Shown here in pieces: positions 53,149-62,690 of a DNA stretch of 64,000 bases. Under the pieces are notes generated by a model. The model did not search any database. It was given only the letters and a program-made list of their open reading frames with translations, and was not told the origin of the DNA. Position 1 is the first letter of the stretch. Each line of letters begins with the position of its first letter. This stretch comes from Skermanella sp. TT6 (GTDB lineage Bacteria; Pseudomonadota; Alphaproteobacteria; Azospirillales; Azospirillaceae), in contig NZ_CP067420.1 of NCBI RefSeq assembly GCF_016653635.2, positions 3,383,501 to 3,447,500 on the forward strand, written 5' to 3'. Both the position numbers and the translations under genes were made by a program.

Positions 53149-53988
53149 TCACCCCAGCTCGAACGTCGTGATGCCGAAGATCCGGCCGAGGTCCAGGTCG
53201 AGCGGCCGGCCGGCATACATGCGGGCGGTCTCGAACACCGGGGAGAGGCCGTGCCGCCCGGCCAGCGCGACGGCGGTGCTATTCGGCTCCGGCACGTCCA
53301 GGATCACCGGCTCGCCCCCGGGGATCCTGGCGCACAGCCCGCGGAACAGCTTGTCCGCCGTTTCAGCGTCATCGGCGAACAGCGGCCCGATCTTCCAGCC
53401 GACCCGGCAGGGCCTCGCGACGGCATAGCCGCTTAGGTTCCCGGTGATTCCCCCGGCGGCCAGGCCGACGACGCCGGGCATGCCGATCCAGGCCGACAGG
53501 AAGGCCGCGCGCGGCGCGCCGAACAGCGGCCGGTCATAGCCCAGCAGCCGGTCGAACGGCACCGCGGCAAGGTCGGCGAGCCCGTCCGGCGGCTCGACCG
53601 CCGGCACGGTCCCCTGGTAGCGCACGTTGCGGTGCGCCAGGACGAAGCCCGATTTCCGGTAATTGTCCTGCTGGGCCACGACGCCGTCCAGGCCGACCGT
53701 CCGGCCGGCCAGATACGCCATGCCGACCCGCCAGGCCGCCATGCCCAGGCCCCGCCCCCTGTATTCCGGCCGCGCGATATAGAGCCCGAGGAAGCCCAGA
53801 TCCTCGCCATAGCGCACGACCGAGACGGCCGCGGCCGGCCGGCCGTCGCCAGCCTCCGCGACCAGGAAACCGGTCGGGTCGGCGGCATGGAACGGCACCG
53901 CGTCGCCCAGCCCGGGGTTCCAGCCCTCCTCGGCCGCCCACTCGATCACCTGATCCACCTCGCCCCGGCTCATCGTCCTGACCGTCAC
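53149..53988 (-). CDS. GNAT-family N-acetyltransferase with second acetyltransferase-like domain
   Basis: A 279-residue protein. The first half is a GNAT domain, with the acetyl-CoA motif YRGRGLGMA near residues 85-93. The second half is a degenerate acetyltransferase-like domain, as in the YitH/HolE type. I chose the GTG at 53988 (GGGAG upstream) over a GTG at 54030 that adds 14 unconserved residues. Target molecule unknown. It sits between the convergent ABC operon and the divergent recG. Confidence 0.85.
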   Translation of the reverse strand: MTVRTMSRGEVDQVIEWAAEEGWNPGLGDAVPFHAADPTGFLVAEAGDGRPAAAVSVVRYGEDLGFLGLYIARPEYRGRGLGMAAWRVGMAYLAGRTVGLDGVVAQQDNYRKSGFVLAHRNVRYQGTVPAVEPPDGLADLAAVPFDRLLGYDRPLFGAPRAAFLSAWIGMPGVVGLAAGGITGNLSGYAVARPCRVGWKIGPLFADDAETADKLFRGLCARIPGGEPVILDVPEPNSTAVALAGRHGLSPVFETARMYAGRPLDLDLGRIFGITTFELG

Positions 53989-54102
53989 GCCAGCGCTCCC
54001 GTCCCGTTCCGTCGGTCGGGATTGAAGCACGACGCGGAACTTGCGACAACGGGGCGGCTGCGGCTAAGTCCGCCATCCCATCCCGCGTAACGAGGGCGCT
54101 CC

Positions 54103-56184
54103 TTGCGGCCAGACATCCTGTTCCCCCTGTTCGCTCCCGTCACGACGCTGAAGGGGCTCGGGCCGAAGCTCGGCAAGCTGACCGAGAAGCTGGTAGGCCC
54201 CCATGTGGCGGACCTGCTGTGGCATCTGCCGACCGGCATCATCGACCGGCGCTTCGCGCCCGACGTGGCGAACGCCCCCGACAACGCCATCGCGACCCTG
54301 ACGGTCCGGGTGGAGCACCATTCCGCCCCGCTGAACCCGCGGCACCCCTACAAGGTCCGCTGCCGCGACGACAGCGGGGAGATCGACCTGGTGTTCTTCC
54401 ACGCCCGCGGCGAGTGGCTGCTGAAGCAGCTCCCGATCGGGCAGCAGATCGTCGTCAGCGGCAAGGTCGAGTGGTTCAACGGCATGCCCCAGATGGCGCA
54501 CCCGGACCATATCGTCCCGGCGGACGCCAAGGGGGAGTTCGAGGCGGTCGAGCCGGTCTACCCCATGACCGCCGGCCTCGCCTCCAAGGTGCTGCGCAAG
54601 GCCATGGCCTCGGCCCTGGCCGCCGCCAGGGAACTGCCGGAATGGCAGGACCCCGCCTGGCTGGCCCGGCGCGGCTGGCCGTCCTGGCGCGCCGCCCTCG
54701 CCACGGTCCACAACCCGCAGGACGAATCGGACCTGTCCGGCCTGGCGCCGCCGCGCTGCCGGCTGGCCTTCGACGAGCTGCTGTCGAACCAGCTGGCGCT
54801 CGCCCTGATCCGCCAGCACCAGCGCAAGCTGTCGGGACGCTCGGTCAAGGGCGACGGCCGCCTGCGGGCCAGGGTGGTCGCCGCCCTGCCCTTCGCCCTG
54901 ACCGGCGCCCAGGCCGGGGCGTTGGAGGAGATCTACGCCGACATGCAGGCGGACCGGCGCATGCTGCGCCTGCTCCAGGGCGACGTCGGCAGCGGCAAGA
55001 CGGTCGTGGCGCTGCTCGCCATGCTCAACGCGGTGGAGGCCGGCGCCCAGGCGGCGCTGATGGCCCCGACGGAGATCCTGGCCCGCCAGCATTTCGAGAC
55101 GCTGGGTCCCCTGGCGGAAGCCGCCGGGGTGCGGCTCGGCGTGCTGACCGGGCGCGACAAGGGCAAGGCGCGGGCGGCCATCTACGAGCGGCTGGCCACC
55201 GGAGAGATCGACATCATCGTCGGCACCCACGCCCTGTTCCAGGAGGACGTCGCGTTCCGCGACCTCGCCGTCGCGGTGATCGACGAGCAGCACCGGTTCG
55301 GCGTCCACCAGCGGCTCCAGCTCTCGTCCAAGGGCCGGGGCGTCGACGTCCTGGTGATGACCGCGACGCCGATCCCGCGGACCCTGACCCTGACCGCCTA
55401 TGGCGACATGGACGTGTCGCGCCTGACCGAGAAGCCGCCCGGCCGCAAGCCGGTCACCACCATCACGATCCCGATCGACCGGCTGGAGGAGGTCATCGCC
55501 GGCGTCCGCCGCAAGATCGCCGAGGGCGCCCGGGTCTACTGGGTCTGCCCGCTGGTGGAGGAGTCGGAGCTGGTCGACCTCGCCGCCGCAACCGACCGCC
55601 ATGCGCTGCTGCGCGCGGAGATCGGCGAGCGGGTCGGGCTGGTCCACGGCAAGATGAAGCCGACGGAAAAGGACGCGGTCATGGCCGCCTTCGCGGGCGG
55701 CGACCTGGACGTGCTGGTGGCGACGACGGTGATCGAGGTCGGGGTCAACGTGCCCGAGGCCTCGGTCATGGTGATCGAGCATGCCGAGCGGTTCGGCCTC
55801 GCCCAGCTCCACCAGCTCCGCGGCCGGATCGGCCGGGGCACCGCCGCCTCGACCTGCCTGCTGCTCTACGACAATCCCCTCAGCCAGACCTCAAAGGCCC
55901 GGCTCTCGATCATGAAGGAGACCGAGGACGGCTTCCTGATCGCCGAGGAGGACCTGCGCCTGCGCGGCGCCGGCGAGGTGCTGGGCACCCGCCAGAGCGG
56001 CCTGCCGGAATTCCGCATGGCCGACCTCGCCGTCCACGGCGACCTGCTGGCGGTCGCCCGCGACGACGCCCGGCTGATCCTGGAGAGGGACCCGGAGCTG
56101 CAGACCGAGCGCGGCAAGGCGTTGCGTGTGCTGCTCTACCTGTTCGAACGGGACCAGGCGGTGAAGTATCTGCGGTCGGGGTAG
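54103..56184 (+). CDS. recG: ATP-dependent DNA helicase RecG
   Basis: Branch-migrating helicase that handles stalled forks and Holliday junctions, 693 residues. It has the N-terminal wedge (OB-fold) domain, Walker A GDVGSGKT, DEQH box VIDEQHRFG, and the helicase C domain with the QLRGRIGRG motif. It begins with TTG at 54103, a rare start, 114 bases from the divergent GNAT gene. Its stop is six bases from the convergent CLC gene. Confidence 0.96.
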   Translation: MRPDILFPLFAPVTTLKGLGPKLGKLTEKLVGPHVADLLWHLPTGIIDRRFAPDVANAPDNAIATLTVRVEHHSAPLNPRHPYKVRCRDDSGEIDLVFFHARGEWLLKQLPIGQQIVVSGKVEWFNGMPQMAHPDHIVPADAKGEFEAVEPVYPMTAGLASKVLRKAMASALAAARELPEWQDPAWLARRGWPSWRAALATVHNPQDESDLSGLAPPRCRLAFDELLSNQLALALIRQHQRKLSGRSVKGDGRLRARVVAALPFALTGAQAGALEEIYADMQADRRMLRLLQGDVGSGKTVVALLAMLNAVEAGAQAALMAPTEILARQHFETLGPLAEAAGVRLGVLTGRDKGKARAAIYERLATGEIDIIVGTHALFQEDVAFRDLAVAVIDEQHRFGVHQRLQLSSKGRGVDVLVMTATPIPRTLTLTAYGDMDVSRLTEKPPGRKPVTTITIPIDRLEEVIAGVRRKIAEGARVYWVCPLVEESELVDLAAATDRHALLRAEIGERVGLVHGKMKPTEKDAVMAAFAGGDLDVLVATTVIEVGVNVPEASVMVIEHAERFGLAQLHQLRGRIGRGTAASTCLLLYDNPLSQTSKARLSIMKETEDGFLIAEEDLRLRGAGEVLGTRQSGLPEFRMADLAVHGDLLAVARDDARLILERDPELQTERGKALRVLLYLFERDQAVKYLRSG

Positions 56185-56190
56185 GAGCGG

Positions 56191-58062
56191 TCAGTCCGCG
56201 CCGTACAGGTTCTTCATGCCCAGCTCGTCGCTGCGCTGCTTCTCCAGTTCCTGGTTATAGCGGCGCAGCGCATAGGCCTCGGTCAGGTAGCCGACGATCT
56301 TGCGGCTGCTCGGCCCGTCCAGGACGGGAAGGGTCTCCTCCTCCGCTTCGCTGAAATGCTTCAGGGCGGTCCGGACGTTGGTCCGGGGCAGCAGGAAATA
56401 GCGGACATTCCGGGCCAGCCCGGAGACCTGGACCTCGTCGGCCTTCTCGTCCAGGTCGGGGTTGTGGACCGCAGCCATGTCGACCAGCCCCATGTACTGG
56501 CCCGACTCGTCGACGACGAAGACCTGCTTGACGCTGCCCAGCGGGTAGATACGGCGCAAAGCCGCGATCCTCATGTCCTCGGCGACGATCTTCTGGTCGC
56601 GCCGCATCAGCCGGCCGACGGTGAGGTCCTCGATCCAGCCGACATCGTGGGCACCCCGGATCGGCACGCCGCGCAGGTGGAAGCGCCAGGTCGCGAAGGA
56701 GTAGCCGAAGGCCTTGCGGACCACCACGCTCGATACCACCACGCCGGTCAGCACGCCCAGCGTCGCCGGGAAATCGGCGGTGATCTCCAGCACCAGCATC
56801 ACCATGGTGATCGGCGCCCCGATGATCGCCGCGGCGACCGATCCCATGCCGACCAGCATGAAGGCCGTCTGGCTGACCGAAAGCTCGGGATAGAGCCCCA
56901 GCGCCAGCTCGGCCAGGATGCCGCCGAACAGGCTGCCGAGGAACAGCGACGAGCTGAACAGCCCGCCGCGGAACCCCGACCCGAGGGAGATGGCCGACGC
57001 CAGGATCTTCGCGGACAGCAGCGCCAGCAGCACCGGCAGGGCGAGCTGCCCGTCCAGGCTCATCTGCAGGGCGCCGTGGCCGCTGCCCAGCACCTGGGGA
57101 ACCGCCATCGCGATCAGGCCGACGCAGAACCCGCCGATCGCGGGGCGAGCCCAGATCTGGGGCGACATCCGCCGGAACAGCCGTTCGGACAGGGTGACCG
57201 CCTGCATGGTCAGGATGCCGAGCCAGCCGGAGGCGAACCCGACCAGCGCGAAGGCGGCGTAGTCGATGGCGCCGACGCCGATCAGGGGGGCATCGACCGT
57301 GAAGATCGGCGCCACCCCGATCGTCATCCGCGCGACCAGCGTCGCGGTCACGGCGGCGACCGCGACCGGGGCGAGCGCCGCCAGGGTATAGCTGCCGATC
57401 ACCAGCTCGAAGGCGTAGAAGGCGCCGGCCAGGGGAGCGTTGAAGGCCGCGGCGATCGCCGCGGCGGCACCGCAGCCGGTCAGGACGCGCAGGTCGCCGC
57501 GGCGCAGCCGCATCACCTGGCCCACGGTCGAGGAGAGCCCGGCGCCGGTCTGGGTATAGGCGGCCTCCATCCCGACCGACGCGCCGCAACCGTTCGAGAT
57601 CAGCGTCGAGACGGTCAGCCGGAAGCTGTCGATCAGGGACATCTTGCCGCCGAACAGGGCGTTCGCCTCGATCGGGTCGACGATCTCGCCGGGGCGCCAG
57701 CGGCGGACGAAGAACATCAGGGTCCCGACCAGCAGTCCGCCGAGGGTGGGGACCACCAGCATGGTGGCGGGGGCGATGCCGACGCCCTCGCTCAGGTAAC
57801 GCCCTTCCGCGAGGTCGAAGACCAGATGGTGCAGGAATTCGACGAAGTCGTGGAGAAGCATGACCCCGAATCCGACCACGCCGCCCAGCAGGCCGCTGAC
57901 CAGGATCAGGACGAGCTCGCTGTTGCGCAGCTTCCGCGTCGGAATCGAAAGGCTCAGGCGGCGGCCCAGCCGGGATTGGTCGGCCTGCCCGGACGGCGAC
58001 TCGGACTTGGCGTCGTTACCCTTCGCCTGGGCGCCGGACGTGTAGCGTGTGGCTTCGGACAT
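56191..58062 (-). CDS. CLC-family chloride channel/transporter with two CBS domains
   Basis: A 623-residue CLC protein with about 16 to 18 helices and two C-terminal CBS domains (about 480-600). The fast-gate glutamate is Glu166 (GMEAAYTQ) and GSGFRGGLFS is kept, but the proton-pathway glutamate (Glu203 in E. coli ClC) is Leu220 (YAFEL), and the first selectivity motif GSGIP is replaced by FGGKM. These features suggest a channel-like or altered ion specificity. I used the ATG at 58062. A GTG at 58080 is possible. Confidence 0.88.
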   Translation of the reverse strand: MSEATRYTSGAQAKGNDAKSESPSGQADQSRLGRRLSLSIPTRKLRNSELVLILVSGLLGGVVGFGVMLLHDFVEFLHHLVFDLAEGRYLSEGVGIAPATMLVVPTLGGLLVGTLMFFVRRWRPGEIVDPIEANALFGGKMSLIDSFRLTVSTLISNGCGASVGMEAAYTQTGAGLSSTVGQVMRLRRGDLRVLTGCGAAAAIAAAFNAPLAGAFYAFELVIGSYTLAALAPVAVAAVTATLVARMTIGVAPIFTVDAPLIGVGAIDYAAFALVGFASGWLGILTMQAVTLSERLFRRMSPQIWARPAIGGFCVGLIAMAVPQVLGSGHGALQMSLDGQLALPVLLALLSAKILASAISLGSGFRGGLFSSSLFLGSLFGGILAELALGLYPELSVSQTAFMLVGMGSVAAAIIGAPITMVMLVLEITADFPATLGVLTGVVVSSVVVRKAFGYSFATWRFHLRGVPIRGAHDVGWIEDLTVGRLMRRDQKIVAEDMRIAALRRIYPLGSVKQVFVVDESGQYMGLVDMAAVHNPDLDEKADEVQVSGLARNVRYFLLPRTNVRTALKHFSEAEEETLPVLDGPSSRKIVGYLTEAYALRRYNQELEKQRSDELGMKNLYGAD

Positions 58063-58212
58063 GGGAGGGGAACACGGCACTCGGTCTGATTGCCCGGCCG
58101 AACCGGAATGGGGACGTCACCAGCGTTAACACCCAAAGCCCCCAAGCGGCACCGAGGGAGATCGCGGGATGCCGTCCGCGCTCGCCCGTCGCCGTCCGAC
58201 CGGGCTCCCCGC

Positions 58213-58986
58213 CTACTCCACGGTCTCCGGCGCCCTGGACCGCTCCTCCACGGTCGCGCGCCGGGCGGCGGCCGGACGGCGGTCCGGCGGCGTGACGATC
58301 CCGCCGGAGACGACCATCTTGATCCCCTCCTCCACGGTCATCTCCAGCACGTGCAGGTCGGAGCGGGGGACGAACAGCAGGAACCCCGAGGTCGGGTTCG
58401 GCGTGGTCGGGATGAAGACGTTCACCACGTCGTCCACCGTGAGGTCCTGGACCTCGCCCTGGGTATGGCCTGTGATGAAGCCCAGGGTCCAGATCCCGCG
58501 CCTCGGATATTCGACCAGGACGACTTCCCGGAAGGCCGAGGACTGGTTGGCCAGCACGGTCTCCAGGATCTGCTTGGTGGCGCCGTAGACGCTGCGCACC
58601 ACCGGCATGCGGGCCAGCACCGCCTCGCCCGCGCGAACCACCAGCCTCCCGATGACGCCGGCGGTCAGGGCGCCGGTCAGCGTGAGGGCCACGATCACGA
58701 TCACCACGCCCAGGCCGGGGACGCTGAACGGCAGGTAATTCTCGGGATTGTACTGCGCCGGCAGGAGTTGCGACACCGCGGTGTCGATCAGGTTGATCAC
58801 CGCCCAGGCGAGATAGAGCGTGATGGCGACCGGCGCGGTCACCAGGATGCCCGCCAGGAAATAGGCCCGGAGCCGGCCCATCAGGCCGATGCGCAGGGGC
58901 TTGCCGCCCTTGACCGGGGTGGCGGGGGAGGACGCGGACTGGTCGGGATCTTCTTGGGGGAGCACGGGCGGAACCTGGGCTGACAC
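58213..58986 (-). CDS. DUF502 membrane protein
   Basis: A 257-residue protein with a flexible, charged N-terminal segment, two membrane helices (about 40-62 and 85-110) and a soluble C-terminal DUF502 domain (RSVYGATKQILETVL, VEYPRRGIWTLGFITG, VFIPTTPNPTSGFLLFVP). The start is the GTG at 58986. Later starts remain possible because the first 30 residues are low in conservation. Function unknown. It may act in membrane-stress adaptation. A divergent Crp/Fnr gene follows. Confidence 0.85.
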   Translation of the reverse strand: MSAQVPPVLPQEDPDQSASSPATPVKGGKPLRIGLMGRLRAYFLAGILVTAPVAITLYLAWAVINLIDTAVSQLLPAQYNPENYLPFSVPGLGVVIVIVALTLTGALTAGVIGRLVVRAGEAVLARMPVVRSVYGATKQILETVLANQSSAFREVVLVEYPRRGIWTLGFITGHTQGEVQDLTVDDVVNVFIPTTPNPTSGFLLFVPRSDLHVLEMTVEEGIKMVVSGGIVTPPDRRPAAARRATVEERSRAPETVE

Positions 58987-59229
58987 GCTGGTTGATGATG
59001 GGCCGAAGCCGACGGCGGCACAATGCCTCGATTGCCGTGACTCATGAGATCGGTGCTGATCGGAAGCGTACAACAGGTCATTTCGCCGGTGCGGGACGAT
59101 TCTGGATCGACCGGCAAGTTTCAGGGGGTCGCGGGCGAAACTGTCGTGGGCTATCCTCCCCTCAGCCTTCGCCCTCCTCGTCCGCCCCTGCCGTTCCATG
59201 GCGCCCCTTGCTTGCTGGAGTATCCAACC

Positions 59230-59928
59230 GTGTCGGAAGTGCAGGCCGCCTCGCTTGACCGGATCGATCTGCTGGCGTCCCTGACGCCGGAAGAACGCGC
59301 CGCCATCGTCCGCCAGTGCAGCTGGCGCCGCTACAAGGCCGACGAGCAGATCATCGACCATCTCAGCGAGACCCGGGACGCCTGCCTGGTCGTCGAGGGC
59401 CGGGTGCGCGTCGTGATGTTCTCCATGTCCGGCCGGGAGATCAGCTTCGACGACGTGTCCGCCGGAGGCTACATGGGCGAACTCTCGGCCCTGGACGGCG
59501 AGCCGCGGTCCGCCACGGTGGTGGCGCTGACCGACACGCTGATCGCCTTCGTCCCGCCCCGCCTGTTCCAGGAGATCGTCACGACCCATCCCAAGGTGGC
59601 GCTGATGCTGATGCAGCGGATGGCCTCGGTCATCCGCAACGCGACCGGCCGGATCATGGATCTCAGCACGCTCGGGGCCAACAACCGGGTCCATGCGGAA
59701 CTGGTCCGCCTGGCCAAGCCCGGGCTCAAGCCCGACAACACCGCGGAGATCTCCCCGATTCCCGTCCATGGCGACATCGCGAGCCGGGTCAGCACGACCC
59801 GGGAGACGGTCGCCCGCGTGCTCAGCGACCTTGCCCGGAGCGGGATCGTCGAGCGACGCAGCCATGCGCTGGTCGTTAAGGATTATTCGCGGCTGGTCGA
59901 TATGGTGGAGGAAGTCCGGGGCGAGTGA
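59230..59928 (+). CDS. Crp/Fnr-family transcriptional regulator
   Basis: A 232-residue regulator: an N-terminal cyclic-nucleotide-binding fold (FDDVSAGGYMGELSALDGEPRSATV, the phosphate-binding cassette) and a C-terminal winged helix (DIASRVSTTRETVARVLSDLARSG). There are no Fnr-type cysteine ligands for an iron-sulfur cluster, so it probably binds cAMP or another small molecule. GTG start at 59230 with a CTGGAG ribosome site. Earlier frame extension lacks homology. It may regulate the adjacent antiporter, 36 bases downstream. Confidence 0.9.
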   Translation: MSEVQAASLDRIDLLASLTPEERAAIVRQCSWRRYKADEQIIDHLSETRDACLVVEGRVRVVMFSMSGREISFDDVSAGGYMGELSALDGEPRSATVVALTDTLIAFVPPRLFQEIVTTHPKVALMLMQRMASVIRNATGRIMDLSTLGANNRVHAELVRLAKPGLKPDNTAEISPIPVHGDIASRVSTTRETVARVLSDLARSGIVERRSHALVVKDYSRLVDMVEEVRGE

Positions 59929-59964
59929 CCCGTCCTCCGAAATGCCCCTGTTGTCGAGCCGCGA

Positions 59965-61755
59965 ATGCACGCCACCCAAGATCTTCAAGACGTCCTCGTC
60001 GTCCTGGCCGCCGCCATCCTGGTGGTGCCGATCTTCCAGCGGCTGCGCTCAAGCCCGGTGCTGGGATATCTCGTGGCAGGAATGCTGATCGGCCCGGCCG
60101 GGCTCGCGATCGTCTCCGACGTTTCCGGGATGACCGTCCTGGCCAATTTCGGAGTCGTGTTCCTGCTGTTCACGATCGGGCTCGAACTGTCGATCGAGCG
60201 GCTCAAGGCGATCCGCTTCCATGTCTTCGGGCTGGGCACGCTCCAGGTCGTCGTCACCGCGGCCTTGTTCTATTTCGCCGCCCGCTGGCTGGGCCAGCCG
60301 CGTGAAGCGGCAGCGATCCTGGCCGGGGGCCTGGCGCTCTCGTCCACCGCGATCGTGCTGCAGATCCTGGTGGAGCGCGGCGAGCTGCCGACCCGGCACG
60401 GCCGGGTGTCCTTCGCGATCCTGCTGCTCCAGGACTTGGCGGTGGTCCCGCTGCTGACCCTGGTGCCGTTGCTGGCCGGCGGCGGGACCCGCCTCGCCGG
60501 CGCGCTCGGCATGGCCGCGCTGAAGGCGGTCGCGGCGCTGCTCGTCATCCTGGTCGTCGGGCGGCTGATCCTGCGGCCGGCGCTGCGCGCGGTCGCCGCG
60601 GCGAAGTCGCCGGAACTGTTCACCGGGGTGACGCTGCTGGTCGTGCTGAGCGTCAGCTACCTGACCGAGGTCGCCGGCCTGTCGATGGCGCTGGGCGCCT
60701 TCCTGGCCGGCCTGCTGATCGCCGAGACCGAATACCGGCACCAGGTGGAGGGCGACATCGAGCCGTTCCGGGGAATCCTGCTCGCCCTGTTCTTCATGAC
60801 CGTCGGCATGACGATCGACCTGGGGCTGGTCGTCCGGGAAGCGCCGCTGGTGCTGTCGCTGGTCGCGGCATTGGTGCTGGGCAAGGCGGTCGTGCTGACC
60901 ATGCTGTGCCGGGCCTTCGGCTTTCCCACGGCGGTGTCGGCCCAGGTCGGGCTCAGCCTGGGCCAGGGCGGCGAATTCGCCTTCGTCCTGTTCAGCCTCG
61001 CGATGGGGCTGGGCGTGCTGGGGGGGCAGGTCGGCCAGCTCATGCTGGCGGTCGTGGCGCTGACCATGGCGCTGACGCCGTTCCTGATGGTGGCGGGCCG
61101 ATGGATCGGCTCGCTGCTGTCGCCGCGGGTCGGACCGGCCGAACTCCACCGGCTGGAGAAGGACGCCCGCGACTTCAAGGGCCATGTGATCATCGCCGGA
61201 TTCGGCCGGGTCGGCCAGACCATCGCCCGGCTGCTGGAGGCGCAGCGCCTGCCTTACATGGCGTTCGACCTGGAGCCGTCGAGGGTCGCGGAGGGCCGGG
61301 CGCGCGGCCTTCCGATCTACTACGGCGACGCGAGCCGGGCCGAGGTCCTGAAGGCCGCCGGCGTCAACCGCGCCCGCGCGGCCGTGGTGACGCTCGACCA
61401 GCCCCACGCGGCCGAGCGGGCGGTGGAGGCGATCCGGCGGCTCAGCCCCTTGCTCGACATCCACGCCCGGGCGCGGGACCATGAGCACCAGAGGCTTCTG
61501 CGCGACGCCGGCGCGAATCACGTCGTCCCGGAGATGGTGGAGGGCAGTCTCCGCCTGGGCGGCCTGCTGCTCCGCTCGCTCGGCCGGTCGCCCGGGGAAG
61601 TCGCGGAACAGCTGGAGGAATTCCGGGGGGAAGCTTACGCCAAGCTGACCAACCTGATTCCCACCCAAGCGGATCGGCAGAGCTCCGCGCCATCAAAGGA
61701 TGAAAAAACGCCGCAAGGAGAGCACAGACATTTCCAAGGCCGGGAGAACGGCTGA
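59965..61755 (+). CDS. KefB/KefC-type cation/proton antiporter with TrkA-N domain
   Basis: A membrane protein of 596 residues with an N-terminal Na+/H+ exchanger-like domain (about 12 helices, from residue 5 to 385) and a C-terminal Rossmann (TrkA-N/RCK) domain starting HVIIAGFGRVGQ near residue 411. This is the KefB/KefC layout: potassium efflux in exchange for protons, gated by NAD(H) or glutathione adducts. The final 40 residues are hydrophilic and unconserved. It follows the Crp/Fnr gene on the same strand. Confidence 0.92.
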   Translation: MHATQDLQDVLVVLAAAILVVPIFQRLRSSPVLGYLVAGMLIGPAGLAIVSDVSGMTVLANFGVVFLLFTIGLELSIERLKAIRFHVFGLGTLQVVVTAALFYFAARWLGQPREAAAILAGGLALSSTAIVLQILVERGELPTRHGRVSFAILLLQDLAVVPLLTLVPLLAGGGTRLAGALGMAALKAVAALLVILVVGRLILRPALRAVAAAKSPELFTGVTLLVVLSVSYLTEVAGLSMALGAFLAGLLIAETEYRHQVEGDIEPFRGILLALFFMTVGMTIDLGLVVREAPLVLSLVAALVLGKAVVLTMLCRAFGFPTAVSAQVGLSLGQGGEFAFVLFSLAMGLGVLGGQVGQLMLAVVALTMALTPFLMVAGRWIGSLLSPRVGPAELHRLEKDARDFKGHVIIAGFGRVGQTIARLLEAQRLPYMAFDLEPSRVAEGRARGLPIYYGDASRAEVLKAAGVNRARAAVVTLDQPHAAERAVEAIRRLSPLLDIHARARDHEHQRLLRDAGANHVVPEMVEGSLRLGGLLLRSLGRSPGEVAEQLEEFRGEAYAKLTNLIPTQADRQSSAPSKDEKTPQGEHRHFQGRENG

Positions 61756-61896
61756 GTAGCGCGATGTGCGAACGCTTTTTTTCTCGAAAGAGGTAGTTCG
61801 TCTGAAATCGATTGTGAGGACCAGTCTTTTACCAGTCATTAACCGGAAAAAAGCGTAATGGAGCCACGTTCAACATGAGCCGAAGGGCTAGTCGAC

Positions 61897-62112
61897 ATGC
61901 GCACCCCGATCATCGCTTCCGAACTCCGCTCCGCCTGCCGGGTGCATGCCCGTCTGCTCGACAGCTTCATCGAATTGACCCGCGCCGAACTGGACCGGCA
62001 GAACTGCGCTTTCGCGCAGGAGAGCCTGCGCGAACTGCTGGAATTGATGCGCGCCGATCGCAAGGCTTACGGCGCGCTGGGCGGCCTGATCGCGGTAAGC
62101 GACGCGGCCTGA
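61897..62112 (+). CDS. Small hypothetical helical protein (71 residues)
   Basis: I do not recognise this protein. It is 71 residues and mostly alpha-helical (SELRSACRVHARLLDSFIELT, LRELLELMRADRKAYG) with two cysteines. AAGGG precedes the ATG. The spacing of the helices suggests a helical hairpin. It is convergent with the DUF2934 gene (stops two bases apart). Upstream region 61756-61896 has no further gene. Confidence 0.65.
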   Translation: MRTPIIASELRSACRVHARLLDSFIELTRAELDRQNCAFAQESLRELLELMRADRKAYGALGGLIAVSDAA

Positions 62113-62114
62113 TC

Positions 62115-62516
62115 CTATTCCTTGGATTTGGCCTTCCGCGTCCGGGTCGTCTTGGCCGCTCCGGCTGTTTCCGACGGTGCCGGGGCCGGTTCGGCATCAC
62201 CTGCGGCGGCCGTACGGCGGGTGCGGGTGCGCTTGGGAAGGGGCTGCTCGTCCGACTGGTTGGTCGGACCGCCGATATCCTCCTCCAGGCTTTCCGCTGC
62301 CAGCAGAGGTTCGACGGGCTCGGGATGGACGACGGTATCGTCGCCGCCCTGCGACGGATTGGGGGCCAGCGTCTGGGACTGGTTGTCCTCGATCGCGATT
62401 TCTTCCTTGGCCAGCGCCCAGTGGTCCGCCTCCCGTCCCTCCGGGCATCCCTCGCGCTGCCAGATCTCGTAGGCGCGTTGTCTCACCCGATTCTCAACTT
62501 CGTCGAACAGGCTCAT
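62115..62516 (-). CDS. DUF2934 protein with basic C-terminal tail
   Basis: A 133-residue soluble protein. The N-terminal 40 residues match DUF2934 (RQRAYEIWQREGCPEGREADHW). The remaining part is low-complexity, ending in lysine/arginine-rich repeats (RTRTRR, TRTRKAKSKE), likely nucleic-acid or surface binding. The ATG at 62516 has a GGGGA leader. Function unknown. Confidence 0.8.
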   Translation of the reverse strand: MSLFDEVENRVRQRAYEIWQREGCPEGREADHWALAKEEIAIEDNQSQTLAPNPSQGGDDTVVHPEPVEPLLAAESLEEDIGGPTNQSDEQPLPKRTRTRRTAAAGDAEPAPAPSETAGAAKTTRTRKAKSKE

Positions 62517-62690
62517 TCCCCTAGATCTCCCTTTGCCGGTTTCCGGCAATCATATCAAGGCAGTCACGGCACCGCACAGGAAAGCTGAGCACCATCGTCA
62601 CGGGCTTTCCACCATGGCCACCGGATCGTCCGAGCCTAACGGTCGGCGTCCCCTCCTGTTCCCTCGATCCCGCTCCGCGATCCCGATCGT

